A DNA stretch of 64,000 bases from assembly GCF_900100765.1 (NCBI RefSeq), contig NZ_FNFO01000008.1:292904-356903 (forward strand). Direction: 5' to 3'. The notes beneath the pieces are model-generated. The model had not been told where the DNA came from and did not search any database. It was given only the letters and a program-made list of their open reading frames with translations. Below, piece by piece: positions 18,386 through 28,325 of this stretch (positions are counted from its first letter, which is position 1; the number at the start of each line of letters is the position of its first letter). The position numbers were made by a program, and so were the translations under genes. The DNA comes from Catalinimonas alkaloidigena. GTDB taxonomy: Bacteria; Bacteroidota; Bacteroidia; Cytophagales; Flexibacteraceae.

Positions 18386-20695
18386 TTATTCTCCCTGAGA
18401 AGTCGATTTGGGGCGAATGAGCTTCTGCACCTCCTCTTCATTCACCGTCACTGGGTAAGTGGCGCGCAGTTGTTCCACCCATTGCTGTTCCAGGTAATTC
18501 TGGTAATCGGAGATGGCCTGTCCCCGGGCTTCGCTCAGGGTTTTGCCGCGCGGCGCTTCGATTGTCTTGATTTTCACCAGGTAAATGCGTCCGTCGCGTG
18601 CCACTTCGTAAGTGCCGGGTTTCCACTCGATCTGGTCGAGCACCGGCTGATCACCTTTCTGGAACTTGCCTTCAATCACGTCCAGGTTCAGCGACTGTTC
18701 CACGTTCAACAGGCGTTCCAGCTCCTCGTTCGAAGAGCTGTAGGCCAGAAACGACACCCGACGGTTGTGCGGCAGTTTAGCAGCCCCTACCGGCGGGCGG
18801 CGACCAAAGTCTTTGGCAATCAGTCGTTTTTCCTCAATGCCCTGTTCGGCGAAATAGTTGCGTACGGCCAGTGCTCGTGCTTTAGACACGCTACTTTTTT
18901 CACTAGCGTCTACGTGCCCGATTACGTCGATATACAGGGTAGAGTCGCGTTGCGCCCGGCCCAGAAGTTCTGCCAACTGATCTTTCTGCGGTTCTGTGAG
19001 TTCACTCTGGCCCGCCTCGAACGTAATGTCCGAAAATTTCTCCTGAATCGGGAAGATTTTGCCGTCCAGCTTCTGCTTCACCTCGCGTAATACGTCCTGA
19101 TTGGCTGTGTTGTAAATGACCGCCTGCGCTCGTTCGTCCCAGCGGTAATCATCCCGGTGCTGCTCGAAAAAGGAGCGCAAGCCAGCCGTATCTTCAATGG
19201 CCTGCGACCAGACTTTTTCGTCCATCAGTTGGAACAACAAAATTCCGTCCCGGTACTCTTTCACCAACATGCGGTAGTCCACATACTTTTCAGCCAGGTG
19301 GTCCCTTTCGTAGGCCACCAGGGTTTCGTCGACGTACTGGTCGTAAGCCAGCCGGGCGGCATATTCCGGCGAAGTGTTGGCGGATTTCCGCTGATGTTCC
19401 GACAGGTAGTTGTAAAAATCGCGCCGGGTCAGGGTGCTGTCCTTCACGGTAAAGAGCACGTCGGTCAGGTGGGTGGCGTTCGGATCGTACTTCCACGTAC
19501 CGGTCAAAAACGTTGAATCTACCCCCGCAAGCGCCGCGTCTACGTTCGAGGCCTTCTCGGCAAATTCGTTTTCGCTTTTCAGGCGCTTGATGAGCGCACT
19601 GCGGTTCAGTTCCGAGCGCGAGTCTTTGTTGACTTTGGCACGCAAGTCGTTCTCCAGTTCGCTGAATGGCGCCAGCCCTTCTTTCTCTATGAGTTTGATG
19701 ATGTGCCAGCCGTAAGGCGTCTGCGTAGGCTCCGACAAGTCGCCTGGATTTTTGAGAGCAAAGGCTGCCTCTTCGAACGAAGGGATCATGTTGCCGGTCC
19801 CGAAGATCGGCAACACCCCACCCCGGTTCCGCGATGAGTTGTCTTCCGAAAACTGCGCCACCAGCGCATCCCACGGCTCCCCATCGGCCAGACGCTTGGC
19901 CAGTTCGTCGATCTTGCGCTTGGCCTGCAACGAATCGGCTTCGGACATGCCCGTGTTGGCGCGGACCATCAGGTGGGCTACTTTGACCCGGCCGCGCGAC
20001 GGACGGCGATCGTGAACTTTGATGATGTGGTAACCGAACCGCGTACGCACCGGCTCCGAAACGCCACCTACGGGGGTACGGAACGCCGCATCTTCGAAGG
20101 GATATACCATTTGCAGGGCTGTAAAATAGCCTAGGTTTCCGTCGTTACGCGTCACCGAAGGGTCCTGCGAATAATGCCGGGCCAGGGTGGCAAAGTCGCG
20201 CCCGCCCAAGGCCTGCTGCCGAATGCTCACCGCTTTATTGTAAGCGGCCAGCGTATCGCGCGGATCGGCCTCGGGAGCGACTTCAATCAGAATGTGCGAC
20301 GCATTCACCTCCTGTTTCAGGCGCTCGTACGCTTCGCTCACCAGCTGCTCCGTAACGCTCTTTTCAGTCAGGTACGGTTGCGCCAGCTGCTGTTTGTAGC
20401 CGTCCAGTTCCGTCTCAAAGGCTTCGGTCGTGTCCAGCCCCATGCGTTCCGCATCGTACACCTTCAGCTTAAAGTTGGTGTAAAGCGTCAGGTAATCGCG
20501 GAGACTTTCTTCCGTATAGATGTCGGGACTGTTGGCGTTATTTTTTTCGTAGACGTAGCGAAATTCGCTGGTAGGTACCTGTTGCTCTCCAAACTGAATA
20601 ATAACAGGCTCTGGCTGAGTTTTCTGGCTGTCAGTTGTTTTACAACCCACCACTACGGCTGTCCCACACAGCAACGTAATCAGCGTGTTTCTCAT
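18386..20695 (-). CDS. PpiC-type foldase lipoprotein with an embedded OmpA-like domain
   Basis: A 769-residue lipoprotein (MRNTLITLLCGTAVVVGC, lipobox Cys 18). Two PPIC rotamase domains are seen: NASHILIEVAPEAD...GNLGYFTALQMVYPFE and VAHLMVRANTG...GGVLPIFGTGNMIPSFE. A helical stretch follows. Residues about 557-650 then match an OmpA C-terminal peptidoglycan-binding fold: ITFEAGQSELTE, YIDVIGHVD, then SKARALAVRNYFAEQGI and HNRRVSF. The last 110 residues look SurA-like again. The layout suggests a foldase tethered to both outer membrane and peptidoglycan. It is the first gene of the operon with the SurA-like protein and MoxR, 124 bases upstream of the former. Confidence 0.88.
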   Translation of the reverse strand: MRNTLITLLCGTAVVVGCKTTDSQKTQPEPVIIQFGEQQVPTSEFRYVYEKNNANSPDIYTEESLRDYLTLYTNFKLKVYDAERMGLDTTEAFETELDGYKQQLAQPYLTEKSVTEQLVSEAYERLKQEVNASHILIEVAPEADPRDTLAAYNKAVSIRQQALGGRDFATLARHYSQDPSVTRNDGNLGYFTALQMVYPFEDAAFRTPVGGVSEPVRTRFGYHIIKVHDRRPSRGRVKVAHLMVRANTGMSEADSLQAKRKIDELAKRLADGEPWDALVAQFSEDNSSRNRGGVLPIFGTGNMIPSFEEAAFALKNPGDLSEPTQTPYGWHIIKLIEKEGLAPFSELENDLRAKVNKDSRSELNRSALIKRLKSENEFAEKASNVDAALAGVDSTFLTGTWKYDPNATHLTDVLFTVKDSTLTRRDFYNYLSEHQRKSANTSPEYAARLAYDQYVDETLVAYERDHLAEKYVDYRMLVKEYRDGILLFQLMDEKVWSQAIEDTAGLRSFFEQHRDDYRWDERAQAVIYNTANQDVLREVKQKLDGKIFPIQEKFSDITFEAGQSELTEPQKDQLAELLGRAQRDSTLYIDVIGHVDASEKSSVSKARALAVRNYFAEQGIEEKRLIAKDFGRRPPVGAAKLPHNRRVSFLAYSSSNEELERLLNVEQSLNLDVIEGKFQKGDQPVLDQIEWKPGTYEVARDGRIYLVKIKTIEAPRGKTLSEARGQAISDYQNYLEQQWVEQLRATYPVTVNEEEVQKLIRPKSTSQGE

Positions 20696-20759
20696 AGAGG
20701 CTTTTCAAGAAGATATAGTACTGCAAGTTTACTTAATTTATCGGTACCCTTAAATGTAC

Positions 20760-20800
20760 AACAAGCCCCTTTGGTCTTGGAATAACCAAAGGGGCTTGTT
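20760..20800 (-). terminator. Hairpin after the anti-sigma/STAS pair
   Basis: AACAAGCCCCTTTGGT pairs with ACCAAAGGGGCTTGTT, a 16-bp perfect stem with a nine-base loop. It ends the minus-strand rsbW-like gene. The T tract after it is poor (GTACATTTAA), so its strength may rest on the stem. Confidence 0.75.
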
Positions 20801-20824
20801 TCAAAGCATTGCTTTGCTAAAGTC

Positions 20825-21259
20825 TTATATACCTGATAGTTGCGAGTATAAATTCAGCTTTTTGTAAAGAAGACAAACGTTGCAGTCTTCGCTCTGAACG
20901 TATTCGATCTTGTCCATAATGCGGCGCACTAACGACAGACCCAGCCCGCCTTTGCGGCGCAGCCGTTTCACTTCGGTCAACGAAGACTCGATGTAACTAC
21001 TCGGATCGAACGAATGTCCGTTGTCTTTCAATTCAAAAATGACGCCGTCTTCGAGGGGCTGCACACCCACATGGATAAACTTGCTTTCGTCGCGCTCGTT
21101 GGCATGGATGATCAAATTCGCACACATTTCGTCGATCGCCACGACCATCAGGTTCTGCTCCAGTTCGTTAATGGCGAGCGTTTGCAGATTATCCTGGATA
21201 AAAGATCGGATCTCCTTTAAATTTTCAAGACGACATTCTATTTTAAGATGTCGATGCAT
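20825..21259 (-). CDS. RsbW-like anti-sigma factor kinase (HATPase)
   Basis: A 144-residue GHKL-fold serine kinase of the RsbW/SpoIIAB type. The N-box is IDEMCANLIIHANE, the G1 box DNGHSFDP and the G2 box GGLGLSLVRRIMDKIEY. The start at 21259 (MHRHLKIECRLENL) is preferred because the next Met upstream would add a Lys/Arg-rich stretch and lengthen the overlap. It overlaps the end of the upstream STAS gene by 17 bases, so the pair is co-translated. In partner switching the kinase binds or phosphorylates the STAS protein. No sigma-B-like factor or PP2C phosphatase is in the window, so the target is open. Confidence 0.88.
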   Translation of the reverse strand: MHRHLKIECRLENLKEIRSFIQDNLQTLAINELEQNLMVVAIDEMCANLIIHANERDESKFIHVGVQPLEDGVIFELKDNGHSFDPSSYIESSLTEVKRLRRKGGLGLSLVRRIMDKIEYVQSEDCNVCLLYKKLNLYSQLSGI

Positions 21260-21590
21260 TTGCCATATTCTTTGCTTCTTCTTTGGTTGGCGTGATGTGA
21301 ATGAGTTCATCCAGACCTAAAATCTCAAATACGCCTTTCACTTTGTCGCTCACCTCAAACAACACCAAATTGATGTTGCTTTCTTCAAACTCTTTCAGGT
21401 ACGACATAAAAACGCCTAATCCCGCGGAAGAAATGTAATTCAATTCACTACAATCCACCAAGATGTTTTTCGCCCCATCGGCAACAACGCGCTCAATGGT
21501 TTGATCCAGGGAGATAGAAGAACTCGCATCCAACTCTCCTCTTACTTTAATGATGCAGAAGTTTTCTTCTGTATTAACAAACAATTCCAT
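21243..21590 (-). CDS. STAS-domain anti-sigma factor antagonist (RsbV-like)
   Basis: A 115-residue single STAS domain. The conserved phospho-acceptor loop DCSELNYISSAGLGVF carries Ser at the site phosphorylated by RsbW-type kinases. The partner kinase gene overlaps its 3' end. Together they form a minimal partner-switch module. A near-consensus -7 box (minus strand, about 21596-21603, one mismatch) lies just upstream. Confidence 0.92.
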   Translation of the reverse strand: MELFVNTEENFCIIKVRGELDASSSISLDQTIERVVADGAKNILVDCSELNYISSAGLGVFMSYLKEFEESNINLVLFEVSDKVKGVFEILGLDELIHITPTKEEAKNMANASTS

Positions 21591-21828
21591 CTATCGCAAA
21601 TTAACGTGTATTAAACCATAAGGTTGTGGTGACAGCCCTGAATATAGGGAGAGTGCGCGGAAGAATCCAACACTTTACACCCTAACGATCACAATTCTAT
21701 GTAAAAAAATAAAAGAAAAATTAATAAAAGCTAGCACGCGTCAATGCGAAGAAAGCGCTAAAGCCCTGGTCATAAAAGAGTGCTACGCAAGCCGGTAGGA
21801 AAGGTTACGCGAGGCGCTTTATTTATTC

Positions 21829-22272
21829 TTAGTTGCTGATATACAACACGTTACTGGAAACTACCGCTGCGTATTGCCGCAAAGGCGAAACGGCCGGCGG
21901 GGCCGTGACACGTCCTTCGAAGTCGAATTGTGAACCGCAACAGGTATCGATCATAAATTGCCCGGACGGATCGACCATCACCTGCGAACACGTGTCGGTC
22001 GGCTGCCAGGTACACTGCCGCTCGAACGCCCGGAATTTGCCGTTGCTGACCCGGTAGATGATCAGTCCCTTCAGCCCACCGCGATCCAACTCCACATAGC
22101 CGCCGTCCAGTTGCAACCGCACGTAGCGTGGGTCAGTCAACACAATCTGTTCGTTGACAATGGCCGTTGGCAGCGGATCGATGATGTAATTGTCGTTCTG
22201 GCAGGCCCCTGCCAGAACGCCTAGCCCCACCAGCCAACCCGCCCAGCGGTGCTTTCTGCTTCCGTATTTCAT
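21829..22272 (-). CDS. Rieske-like lipoprotein that has lost the iron-sulphur ligands
   Basis: A 147-residue lipoprotein (leader MKYGSRKHRWAGWLVGLGVLAGAC, lipobox Cys about 24). The C-terminal half follows the Rieske fold: FERQCTW aligns with the C-x-H loop and TCCGSQFDFEGRV aligns with CPCHGSQF...G. Both histidine ligands are missing: Trp stands at the first, and the second loop is shortened. The protein therefore should not bind a [2Fe-2S] cluster. The four cysteines may form disulphides instead. It lies upstream-to-downstream of pheS on the same strand but has its own 39-base gap. Confidence 0.72.
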   Translation of the reverse strand: MKYGSRKHRWAGWLVGLGVLAGACQNDNYIIDPLPTAIVNEQIVLTDPRYVRLQLDGGYVELDRGGLKGLIIYRVSNGKFRAFERQCTWQPTDTCSQVMVDPSGQFMIDTCCGSQFDFEGRVTAPPAVSPLRQYAAVVSSNVLYISN

Positions 22273-22311
22273 GGTCGTCCGTTTTCTCTTTTCAACCCGG
22301 CACCGGCCGGA

Positions 22312-23373
<1,062 letters not shown>

Positions 23374-23376
23374 ACG

Positions 23377-23384
23377 CAAAGATA
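23377..23384 (-). promoter_or_regulatory. Possible pheS promoter -7 box
   Basis: TATCTTTG on the minus strand fits TAnnTTTG exactly, four bases upstream of the first ATG. No TTTG was found at the expected -33 spacing. If used, the transcript would be leaderless and would favour the second Met codon. Confidence 0.35.
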
Positions 23385-23581
23385 GAAGACCTCCCGCACT
23401 GATGACCCGGCCGGAAGTCGATTTTTGTTTAGGCGCGCCTGTTCGTGTCGTGCGGAAAAGCGGGCCGAGGAATGACGAACCGAACGTATTTCTTACATTC
23501 AACTGCGTGCCGCCCCGTGCGTACCGCTGGAGAAACCTTGCGGCGCTGCCTACCTTTGATTTCTGTATGAAACCGCACGCT

Positions 23582-24229
23582 ATGTTTCGTAAGGGATTGA
23601 TTCTCGCCGGATTACTCTGCGTTCTGGCAGGTACCGCTCAGGCGATGGTACCGGGCGATTCGCTTGCTCCTGCCACGACGCGCACCATTGTGCCCGCCAA
23701 TACCAAAGCCAGTTTGCTCAATGTGAAAGTGGTACCGGGCTTTTTCTGGAACACCGCTGGCCTGGAACTGGAAGCGACCCTGAGCGGCTCGTTCTCGGCA
23801 GGCGTCGTCGGTCATTTTAAATGGGGACCCGGCGACGGACAACGCGACAATTACCGATTGGTGGACCAGGACTACAACCACGCCGGTTACCTGATCGACG
23901 GCTTTGTGCGGTATTTTCCTTTGCAACCGGCTCCGTCCGGATGGTACGTGCAAGCGACCGCCTCGTACGGCACCCTGCTGTACGCCGATGCCTCCGTGCG
24001 GCCTTATACGCTGTGGATGCTGCGCGATTTGCCCAAACAAGCCGATCCGCTTGCGCCGGTAGCCGCTTCCCAACCGTATGCGTTTGGAGTAGCTTCGGGC
24101 TACCAGTTTCTGATCAGCCGTGGGCACCTCATCGCCAATCTGCTGGGCGGGGCACAATTGCAGTTCGACGAGGCACAGAAACCGTATGTTTCCCTCTATT
24201 TTATGCCATCCGTAGGGTTTTATTTCTGA
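23582..24229 (+). CDS. Exported outer-membrane-like protein of unknown function
   Basis: A 215-residue exported protein with signal MFRKGLILAGLLCVLAGTAQA. The mature part looks like a small beta-barrel: alternating hydrophobic strands such as SLLNVKVVPGFFW, AGYLIDGFVRYFP and YVSLYFMPSVGFYF, ending in Phe. An alternative ATG at 23567 exists, but a TACCTTTG box at 23551-23558 would place the transcript start near it, favouring 23582. DUF3575-like Bacteroidota proteins have this size and end, a guess only. A small lipoprotein gene follows 26 bases later. Confidence 0.7.
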   Translation: MFRKGLILAGLLCVLAGTAQAMVPGDSLAPATTRTIVPANTKASLLNVKVVPGFFWNTAGLELEATLSGSFSAGVVGHFKWGPGDGQRDNYRLVDQDYNHAGYLIDGFVRYFPLQPAPSGWYVQATASYGTLLYADASVRPYTLWMLRDLPKQADPLAPVAASQPYAFGVASGYQFLISRGHLIANLLGGAQLQFDEAQKPYVSLYFMPSVGFYF

Positions 24230-24255
24230 TAATCACCGACTTCGCTCCGATCTCC

Positions 24256-24639
24256 ATGCGTACGTTCTGCCTCTGTCTTTTGCTTTGCCTGGGCCTTTCG
24301 GCCTGTCAGCACGAATCGATCGACCCAAACCGGTTGCTCGGCAGCTGGAACGGCGGGGGCGTGGTTTATACCTTCGAAGCCGACGGCTCGTTCACCGCGA
24401 CCTACCCCTTTACCGGCTACGCAGAAGATACCATCCTGGCTTCGTCCCTGTGGGGACTCTATACAACCGATGACCGACGCAACAACGTGGAAATGCGCGC
24501 TCTGGGCTACGTCGGCAAGAGCGGAGAAGTCATTCAGCAACCGTTAAAACAAGTGACCTGGTCGTACAGCTTTCCCAACGACACCACGCTCCGCTACGAA
24601 AGCCGCACCGCCATTGGTTACCTGTACCGTACGCCATAG
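24256..24639 (+). CDS. Small lipocalin-like lipoprotein of unknown function
   Basis: A 127-residue lipoprotein (MRTFCLCLLLCLGLSAC, lipobox Cys 17). After the lipid anchor it reads RLLGSWNGGGVVYTFEADGSFTATY, which resembles the first strands of lipocalin-like domains found in Bacteroidota lipoproteins, and ends in a strand-rich YRTP tail. It is probably transcribed with the upstream barrel-like protein. No ligand can be assigned. Confidence 0.72.
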   Translation: MRTFCLCLLLCLGLSACQHESIDPNRLLGSWNGGGVVYTFEADGSFTATYPFTGYAEDTILASSLWGLYTTDDRRNNVEMRALGYVGKSGEVIQQPLKQVTWSYSFPNDTTLRYESRTAIGYLYRTP

Positions 24640-24648
24640 GGTGAGGGA

Positions 24649-25161
24649 CTACGCCAGCGCCTGCTGGTACAATTGGTAATTTTCTTCATCGAAGCATACG
24701 AAGATCACTGTTTCGACCGGGCCGGGATTTTCCCCGAAGGCTTTTACTTCCTGGAGGGCCACTTCTGCCGCTTCTCGTTTCGGATAACCGTAAATGCCCG
24801 TACTGATGTTGGGAATCGCTACGGTCCGAGCGCCATGCTCTGCCGCCAGACGCAAGCTGTTGCGGTAAGCCTGGGCCAGTTTCTCCGGCTCGCCCTTGTG
24901 CCCGCCGTTCCAGACCGGCCCGACCGTGTGGATAACGTGTTGCGCCGGCAAACGGCCGCCGCCGGTAATGACCGCTTCCCCCACTCCACAACCGCCTTGT
25001 CGTGCTCGGATCTTGTCCAGATCGGCCATGATTGCCGGGCCGCCCGCCCGATGAATGGCCCCATCGACACCCCCGCCGCCCCGTAGGCTCGAATTGGCAG
25101 CATTCACGATGGCATCGACTTCCATTTTGGTGATATCGCCTTTTTCAACTCGAATGTCCAT
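24649..25161 (-). CDS. Macro-domain ADP-ribose hydrolase (YmdB type)
   Basis: A 170-residue stand-alone macro domain that removes acetyl or ADP-ribosyl groups from O-acetyl-ADP-ribose or modified proteins. Key motifs are [27 protein letters not shown] (distal ribose and catalytic loop) and [16 protein letters not shown] (diphosphate loop). The length and both loops fit the MacroD/YmdB group. The gene is convergent with the lipoprotein gene, with ten bases between stops. Confidence 0.93.
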   Translation of the reverse strand: MDIRVEKGDITKMEVDAIVNAANSSLRGGGGVDGAIHRAGGPAIMADLDKIRARQGGCGVGEAVITGGGRLPAQHVIHTVGPVWNGGHKGEPEKLAQAYRNSLRLAAEHGARTVAIPNISTGIYGYPKREAAEVALQEVKAFGENPGPVETVIFVCFDEENYQLYQQALA

Positions 25162-25222
25162 GATCGTATTCCATGCTAAAAGTATACTGTTGCATACGCG
25201 GCGCGAGCCGTGGCGTTGCTCC

Positions 25223-26308
25223 TTACTCCTCCGAGCCTAAGTACCGGAACAGCACGTCGCGCCAGGCCGACTCACTCACTTTGTCGAGCAACACGCGGTT
25301 GACTGGCTCGCGCAGCGGGCTACCGGAAGGCAGGCCGATGCCGTAGTACTGAAGCCCGAACCGCTCGGGCAGGACCTGCAATACGTCATCCCCCCGCTGA
25401 GTTACTTCGTAGCGCAGCACCGCATCGTCATAGACAAAAGCATCCAGCCGATCTTCGTGCAGGGCCTGCAATCCGGCCGCGGGCGTGGGCAGTTGCTGGA
25501 AACCGATGCGTTCCCGCTCCAGATAAGCCGCCCCCGTCGAGTTGGCCACGGCCCCCACGCGTACGTCGGGCAGGTCGGCGCGCCCCTTGATGCTCCCCTC
25601 CAGCTCTTGCAACGTCAGTGCCGACGTCAGCGCGGCCGTAAAGCTGGAAATCACGATCAGGGCGACAAACATCCAGACCAACGCCACGATGCGACCGCCC
25701 CACGTCGAAGGTGCCTTGTCGCCGTACCCTACGGTGGTCATCGTCACGGCCGACCACCAGAACCCCGAGCCGATGCCGCGCCAACCCCGCTCGAACTGGT
25801 CGGCATTGCGCCGCCGCTCGAAGAGCCACACCAGCGCGCCCACCAGCAGCAACAGCAGAATCAGCACGCCCACCACCTGCCAGAACTGGGGCGAAAACAG
25901 CCGCTTCATCACTCCCCAGCCGCTTTTCTGTGTCGTGCGGGTCGCAATGGCCAAACCGGTGGTGTAGTACGGATGGGTAAAATCAAAGCGCGCTTCGCGG
26001 TCTTCGGTGATGCTGAGCGCCGCCACCGCCACGTCGATCGAGCTGTCGGCCAGCGCGTCGGTCATCTGGGCCAGGTCCATCTCCTGCCACTCGTAGCGCA
26101 GGTTCAGCTCGCGGGCAATGTCTTCCCACAGGGCCACGCTGATGCCACTCCAGGTGCCGTTGGGGTGGTGAATGACGAACGGCGCCACGGGTTTGGTCGC
26201 CACCACCAGCGTGCGCGTCGGGAGCTGAAACGTAGAATCGACAAACTGCTGGGCCAGAAGCGGGTGCGCCAGCAGCCCGCAAAAGAGGAGAAGAATCAGT
26301 CGAACCAT
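25223..26308 (-). CDS. GluR0-like ligand-gated potassium channel (bacterial ionotropic glutamate receptor)
   Basis: A 361-residue membrane protein with the layout signal peptide - ligand lobe S1 - TM1 - pore - TM2 - ligand lobe S2. Residues 1-20 are a leader. Residues 30-125 form the first half of a solute-binding fold ([18 protein letters not shown]). TM1 is about 142-163. The pore loop has the potassium filter TVGYGD at 192-197, and TM2 is about 204-230 and ends in [13 protein letters not shown], which resembles the SYTANLAAF gate motif of glutamate receptors. Residues 245-355 complete the binding lobe. The ligand is probably an amino acid, by analogy with cyanobacterial GluR0. Confidence 0.9.
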   Translation of the reverse strand: MVRLILLLFCGLLAHPLLAQQFVDSTFQLPTRTLVVATKPVAPFVIHHPNGTWSGISVALWEDIARELNLRYEWQEMDLAQMTDALADSSIDVAVAALSITEDREARFDFTHPYYTTGLAIATRTTQKSGWGVMKRLFSPQFWQVVGVLILLLLLVGALVWLFERRRNADQFERGWRGIGSGFWWSAVTMTTVGYGDKAPSTWGGRIVALVWMFVALIVISSFTAALTSALTLQELEGSIKGRADLPDVRVGAVANSTGAAYLERERIGFQQLPTPAAGLQALHEDRLDAFVYDDAVLRYEVTQRGDDVLQVLPERFGLQYYGIGLPSGSPLREPVNRVLLDKVSESAWRDVLFRYLGSEE

Positions 26309-26440
26309 ACGGGGAAAGTAACCAATCGACTACACTTCTGCGTAGTGCCTGTTAGCGACTCTCTATTTCTAAGTTGTTAAACATTTCCGCGATAAGGTGA
26401 TAAAGTTTAAAGAACAGCGACCACCTTTTTCATTTTTTTT

Positions 26441-26448
26441 TAAGTTTG
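26441..26448 (+). promoter_or_regulatory. Probable carA promoter -7 box
   Basis: TAAGTTTG fits TAnnTTTG, 72 bases before the carA ATG and after a long T-rich run. A clear -33 TTTG at 19-base spacing is not present. Confidence 0.45.
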
Positions 26449-26520
26449 CGCAATTTGTCCGGTTCCTCGCGTTGAGGTGCACCGGCTTTTTGATGAACTC
26501 ATCCCACGCCTAACTCACGC

Positions 26521-27627
26521 ATGAAATACCAGTCTCGTCAGGATGCCCTCCTCGTACTTGAAGACGGCACCGCTTTCGTTGGAAAAGCGATCGGAAAAAT
26601 CGGTACCACCGGCGGTGAACTTTGTTTCAATACCGGCATGACCGGCTATCAGGAAATTTACACCGACCCTTCGTACTACGGTCAGATCATCGTCAACACG
26701 ACGGCCCACATCGGCAACTACGGGGTATTCGAGCCCGAACAGGAGTCCGGATCGGTCAAGTTCTGCGGGCTCGTCTGCGACGAATTCGCCTCGATCTACT
26801 CGCGCAAGCGCGCCGACCACTCCCTGCAACGCTACCTGGAAGAGGCGGGCATCGTCGGCATCAGCGACGTAGACACGCGCAAAATTGTCCGCTACATCCG
26901 CAGCAAAGGGGCCATGAACGCGATGATCTCTTCGGAGATTCTGGACAAAGACCAGCTGCTTCACAAACTCCGCACGGAGGTGCCTTCCATGCTGAACCTG
27001 GAACTGGCCACGCAGGTCTCGACGTCTACCGTTTACGACATGGGCAACCCCTCGTCCGACATCAAAGTGGCGGTGCTGGACCTGGGCATCAAGAAATCGA
27101 TTTTGAAAAACCTGGCCAACCGCGGCGTATACTGCAAAGTATTTCCGGCCCAGACGCCCTTCCAGGAAATGAAATTGTGGGAACCGAACGGCTACTTCAT
27201 CTCGAACGGCCCGGGCGACCCCGGCGTGATGGATTACGCGGTCGATACAGTCCGCGACGCACAGGAGTCGGGCAGCCCGGTGTTCGGCATCTGCCTCGGT
27301 CATCAGATCCTGGCCCGCGCCAACGGCCTCAACACGTACAAAATGCACCACGGCCACCGGGGGCTGAACCATCCGGTCAAAAACCTGATTACCGGCCGCT
27401 GCGAAGTCACGTCACAAAACCACGGCTTCGGCGTAGCGAAAGACGAACTCGATAAACAGGACCGCGTGGAAATCACGCACCTGAACCTGAACGACCAAAC
27501 CGTAGAAGGCATTCGCGTGAAAGAACGGGCGGCGTTTTCGGTGCAGTACCACCCCGAATCTTCGCCGGGTCCGCACGACTCGCGCTACCTGTTCGATGAG
27601 TTCATCGACAACATGCAGAAATCATAA
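26521..27627 (+). CDS. carA: Carbamoyl-phosphate synthase small (glutaminase) subunit
   Basis: Releases ammonia from glutamine and channels it to CarB for carbamoyl phosphate, the precursor of pyrimidines and arginine. It has 368 residues. The N-terminal domain contains TGMTGYQEIYTDPSYYGQ. The C-terminal class I amidotransferase has the nucleophile Cys258 in GICLGHQ and the His344/Glu346 pair in YHPESSPGPHDS. carB is not nearby, so the subunits are encoded apart. A hairpin terminator lies 16 bases beyond the stop. Confidence 0.96.
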   Translation: MKYQSRQDALLVLEDGTAFVGKAIGKIGTTGGELCFNTGMTGYQEIYTDPSYYGQIIVNTTAHIGNYGVFEPEQESGSVKFCGLVCDEFASIYSRKRADHSLQRYLEEAGIVGISDVDTRKIVRYIRSKGAMNAMISSEILDKDQLLHKLRTEVPSMLNLELATQVSTSTVYDMGNPSSDIKVAVLDLGIKKSILKNLANRGVYCKVFPAQTPFQEMKLWEPNGYFISNGPGDPGVMDYAVDTVRDAQESGSPVFGICLGHQILARANGLNTYKMHHGHRGLNHPVKNLITGRCEVTSQNHGFGVAKDELDKQDRVEITHLNLNDQTVEGIRVKERAAFSVQYHPESSPGPHDSRYLFDEFIDNMQKS

Positions 27628-27643
27628 ACGACCTGAACGGGAT

Positions 27644-27675
27644 GGAAAAAGGACGGGGCAACCTGTCCTTTTTCC
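27644..27675 (+). terminator. Terminator of carA
   Basis: GGAAAAAGGAC pairs with GTCCTTTTTCC around a ten-base loop. The T run forms the 3' arm of the stem. Confidence 0.8.
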
Positions 27676-27743
27676 GCTTTGGGTAACCCCGCCCGTCGGT
27701 CGCCTAACCTCTCGTTACACCTCATGCTGCCCCTCCTGTTCCC

Positions 27744-28316
27744 ATGGTAAAAAGCGATGCGTTGAGCCGTATCGGCCGGAAAATCAAAGAGGTAAGAAAA
27801 GACAAACGCCTCAGCCTGAAAGAAGTCGCCGAAGCCAGCAAGGTGACGGCAGGCCTGCTGTCGAAAATCGAAAACTTCCGGACCATTCCTTCCCTCCCGG
27901 TGTTGCACAGCATTGCCAATGCGCTCGACGTCAGCATGGCCGAACTGGTAGAGCCGGTGCACCAGGACCCCATGCCGCCGTATCTGCTGATCCGGCAGGG
28001 CGAAGGCGAAACCGAAGACCGGGAAGATTCCGAGGGGCTGTCGTACGAGTCGCTCATTTCGACCGATTTCACGAACATGAACGTCCGCGTGAACATCGTG
28101 TCCATCCAGCCGGGCGTGTTCCGTCCGCCACTTGCCACCGACGCGATGGAGCTGATTCATGTGCTGGCCGGAAAAGTGCGGTACGGCGTAGGCGACAAAA
28201 CAGTCGACCTGCAAGAAGGCGACACGCTCTTTTTCAACGGCCGCATTGCCCACTCGGTCGAAAATCCATTCCCGACTCCCGGTCGGCTGTTCAAAGTCTA
28301 TTTTCTGGAGAATTAA
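27744..28316 (+). CDS. XRE-family regulator with C-terminal cupin domain
   Basis: A 190-residue transcription regulator. Residues about 10-65 are a helix-turn-helix (GRKIKEVRKDKRLSLKEVAEAS, then GLLSKIENFRTIPSLPVL). Residues about 115-185 are a cupin fold (HVLAGKVRYGVGDKTVDLQEGDTLFFNG, AHSVENP) which in this family binds a small effector. Relatives control amino-acid, polyamine or sulphur metabolism. The effector here is unknown. It converges on a GNAT gene, with ten bases between the stops. Confidence 0.9.
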   Translation: MVKSDALSRIGRKIKEVRKDKRLSLKEVAEASKVTAGLLSKIENFRTIPSLPVLHSIANALDVSMAELVEPVHQDPMPPYLLIRQGEGETEDREDSEGLSYESLISTDFTNMNVRVNIVSIQPGVFRPPLATDAMELIHVLAGKVRYGVGDKTVDLQEGDTLFFNGRIAHSVENPFPTPGRLFKVYFLEN

Positions 28317-28325
28317 TTCGCTGCC

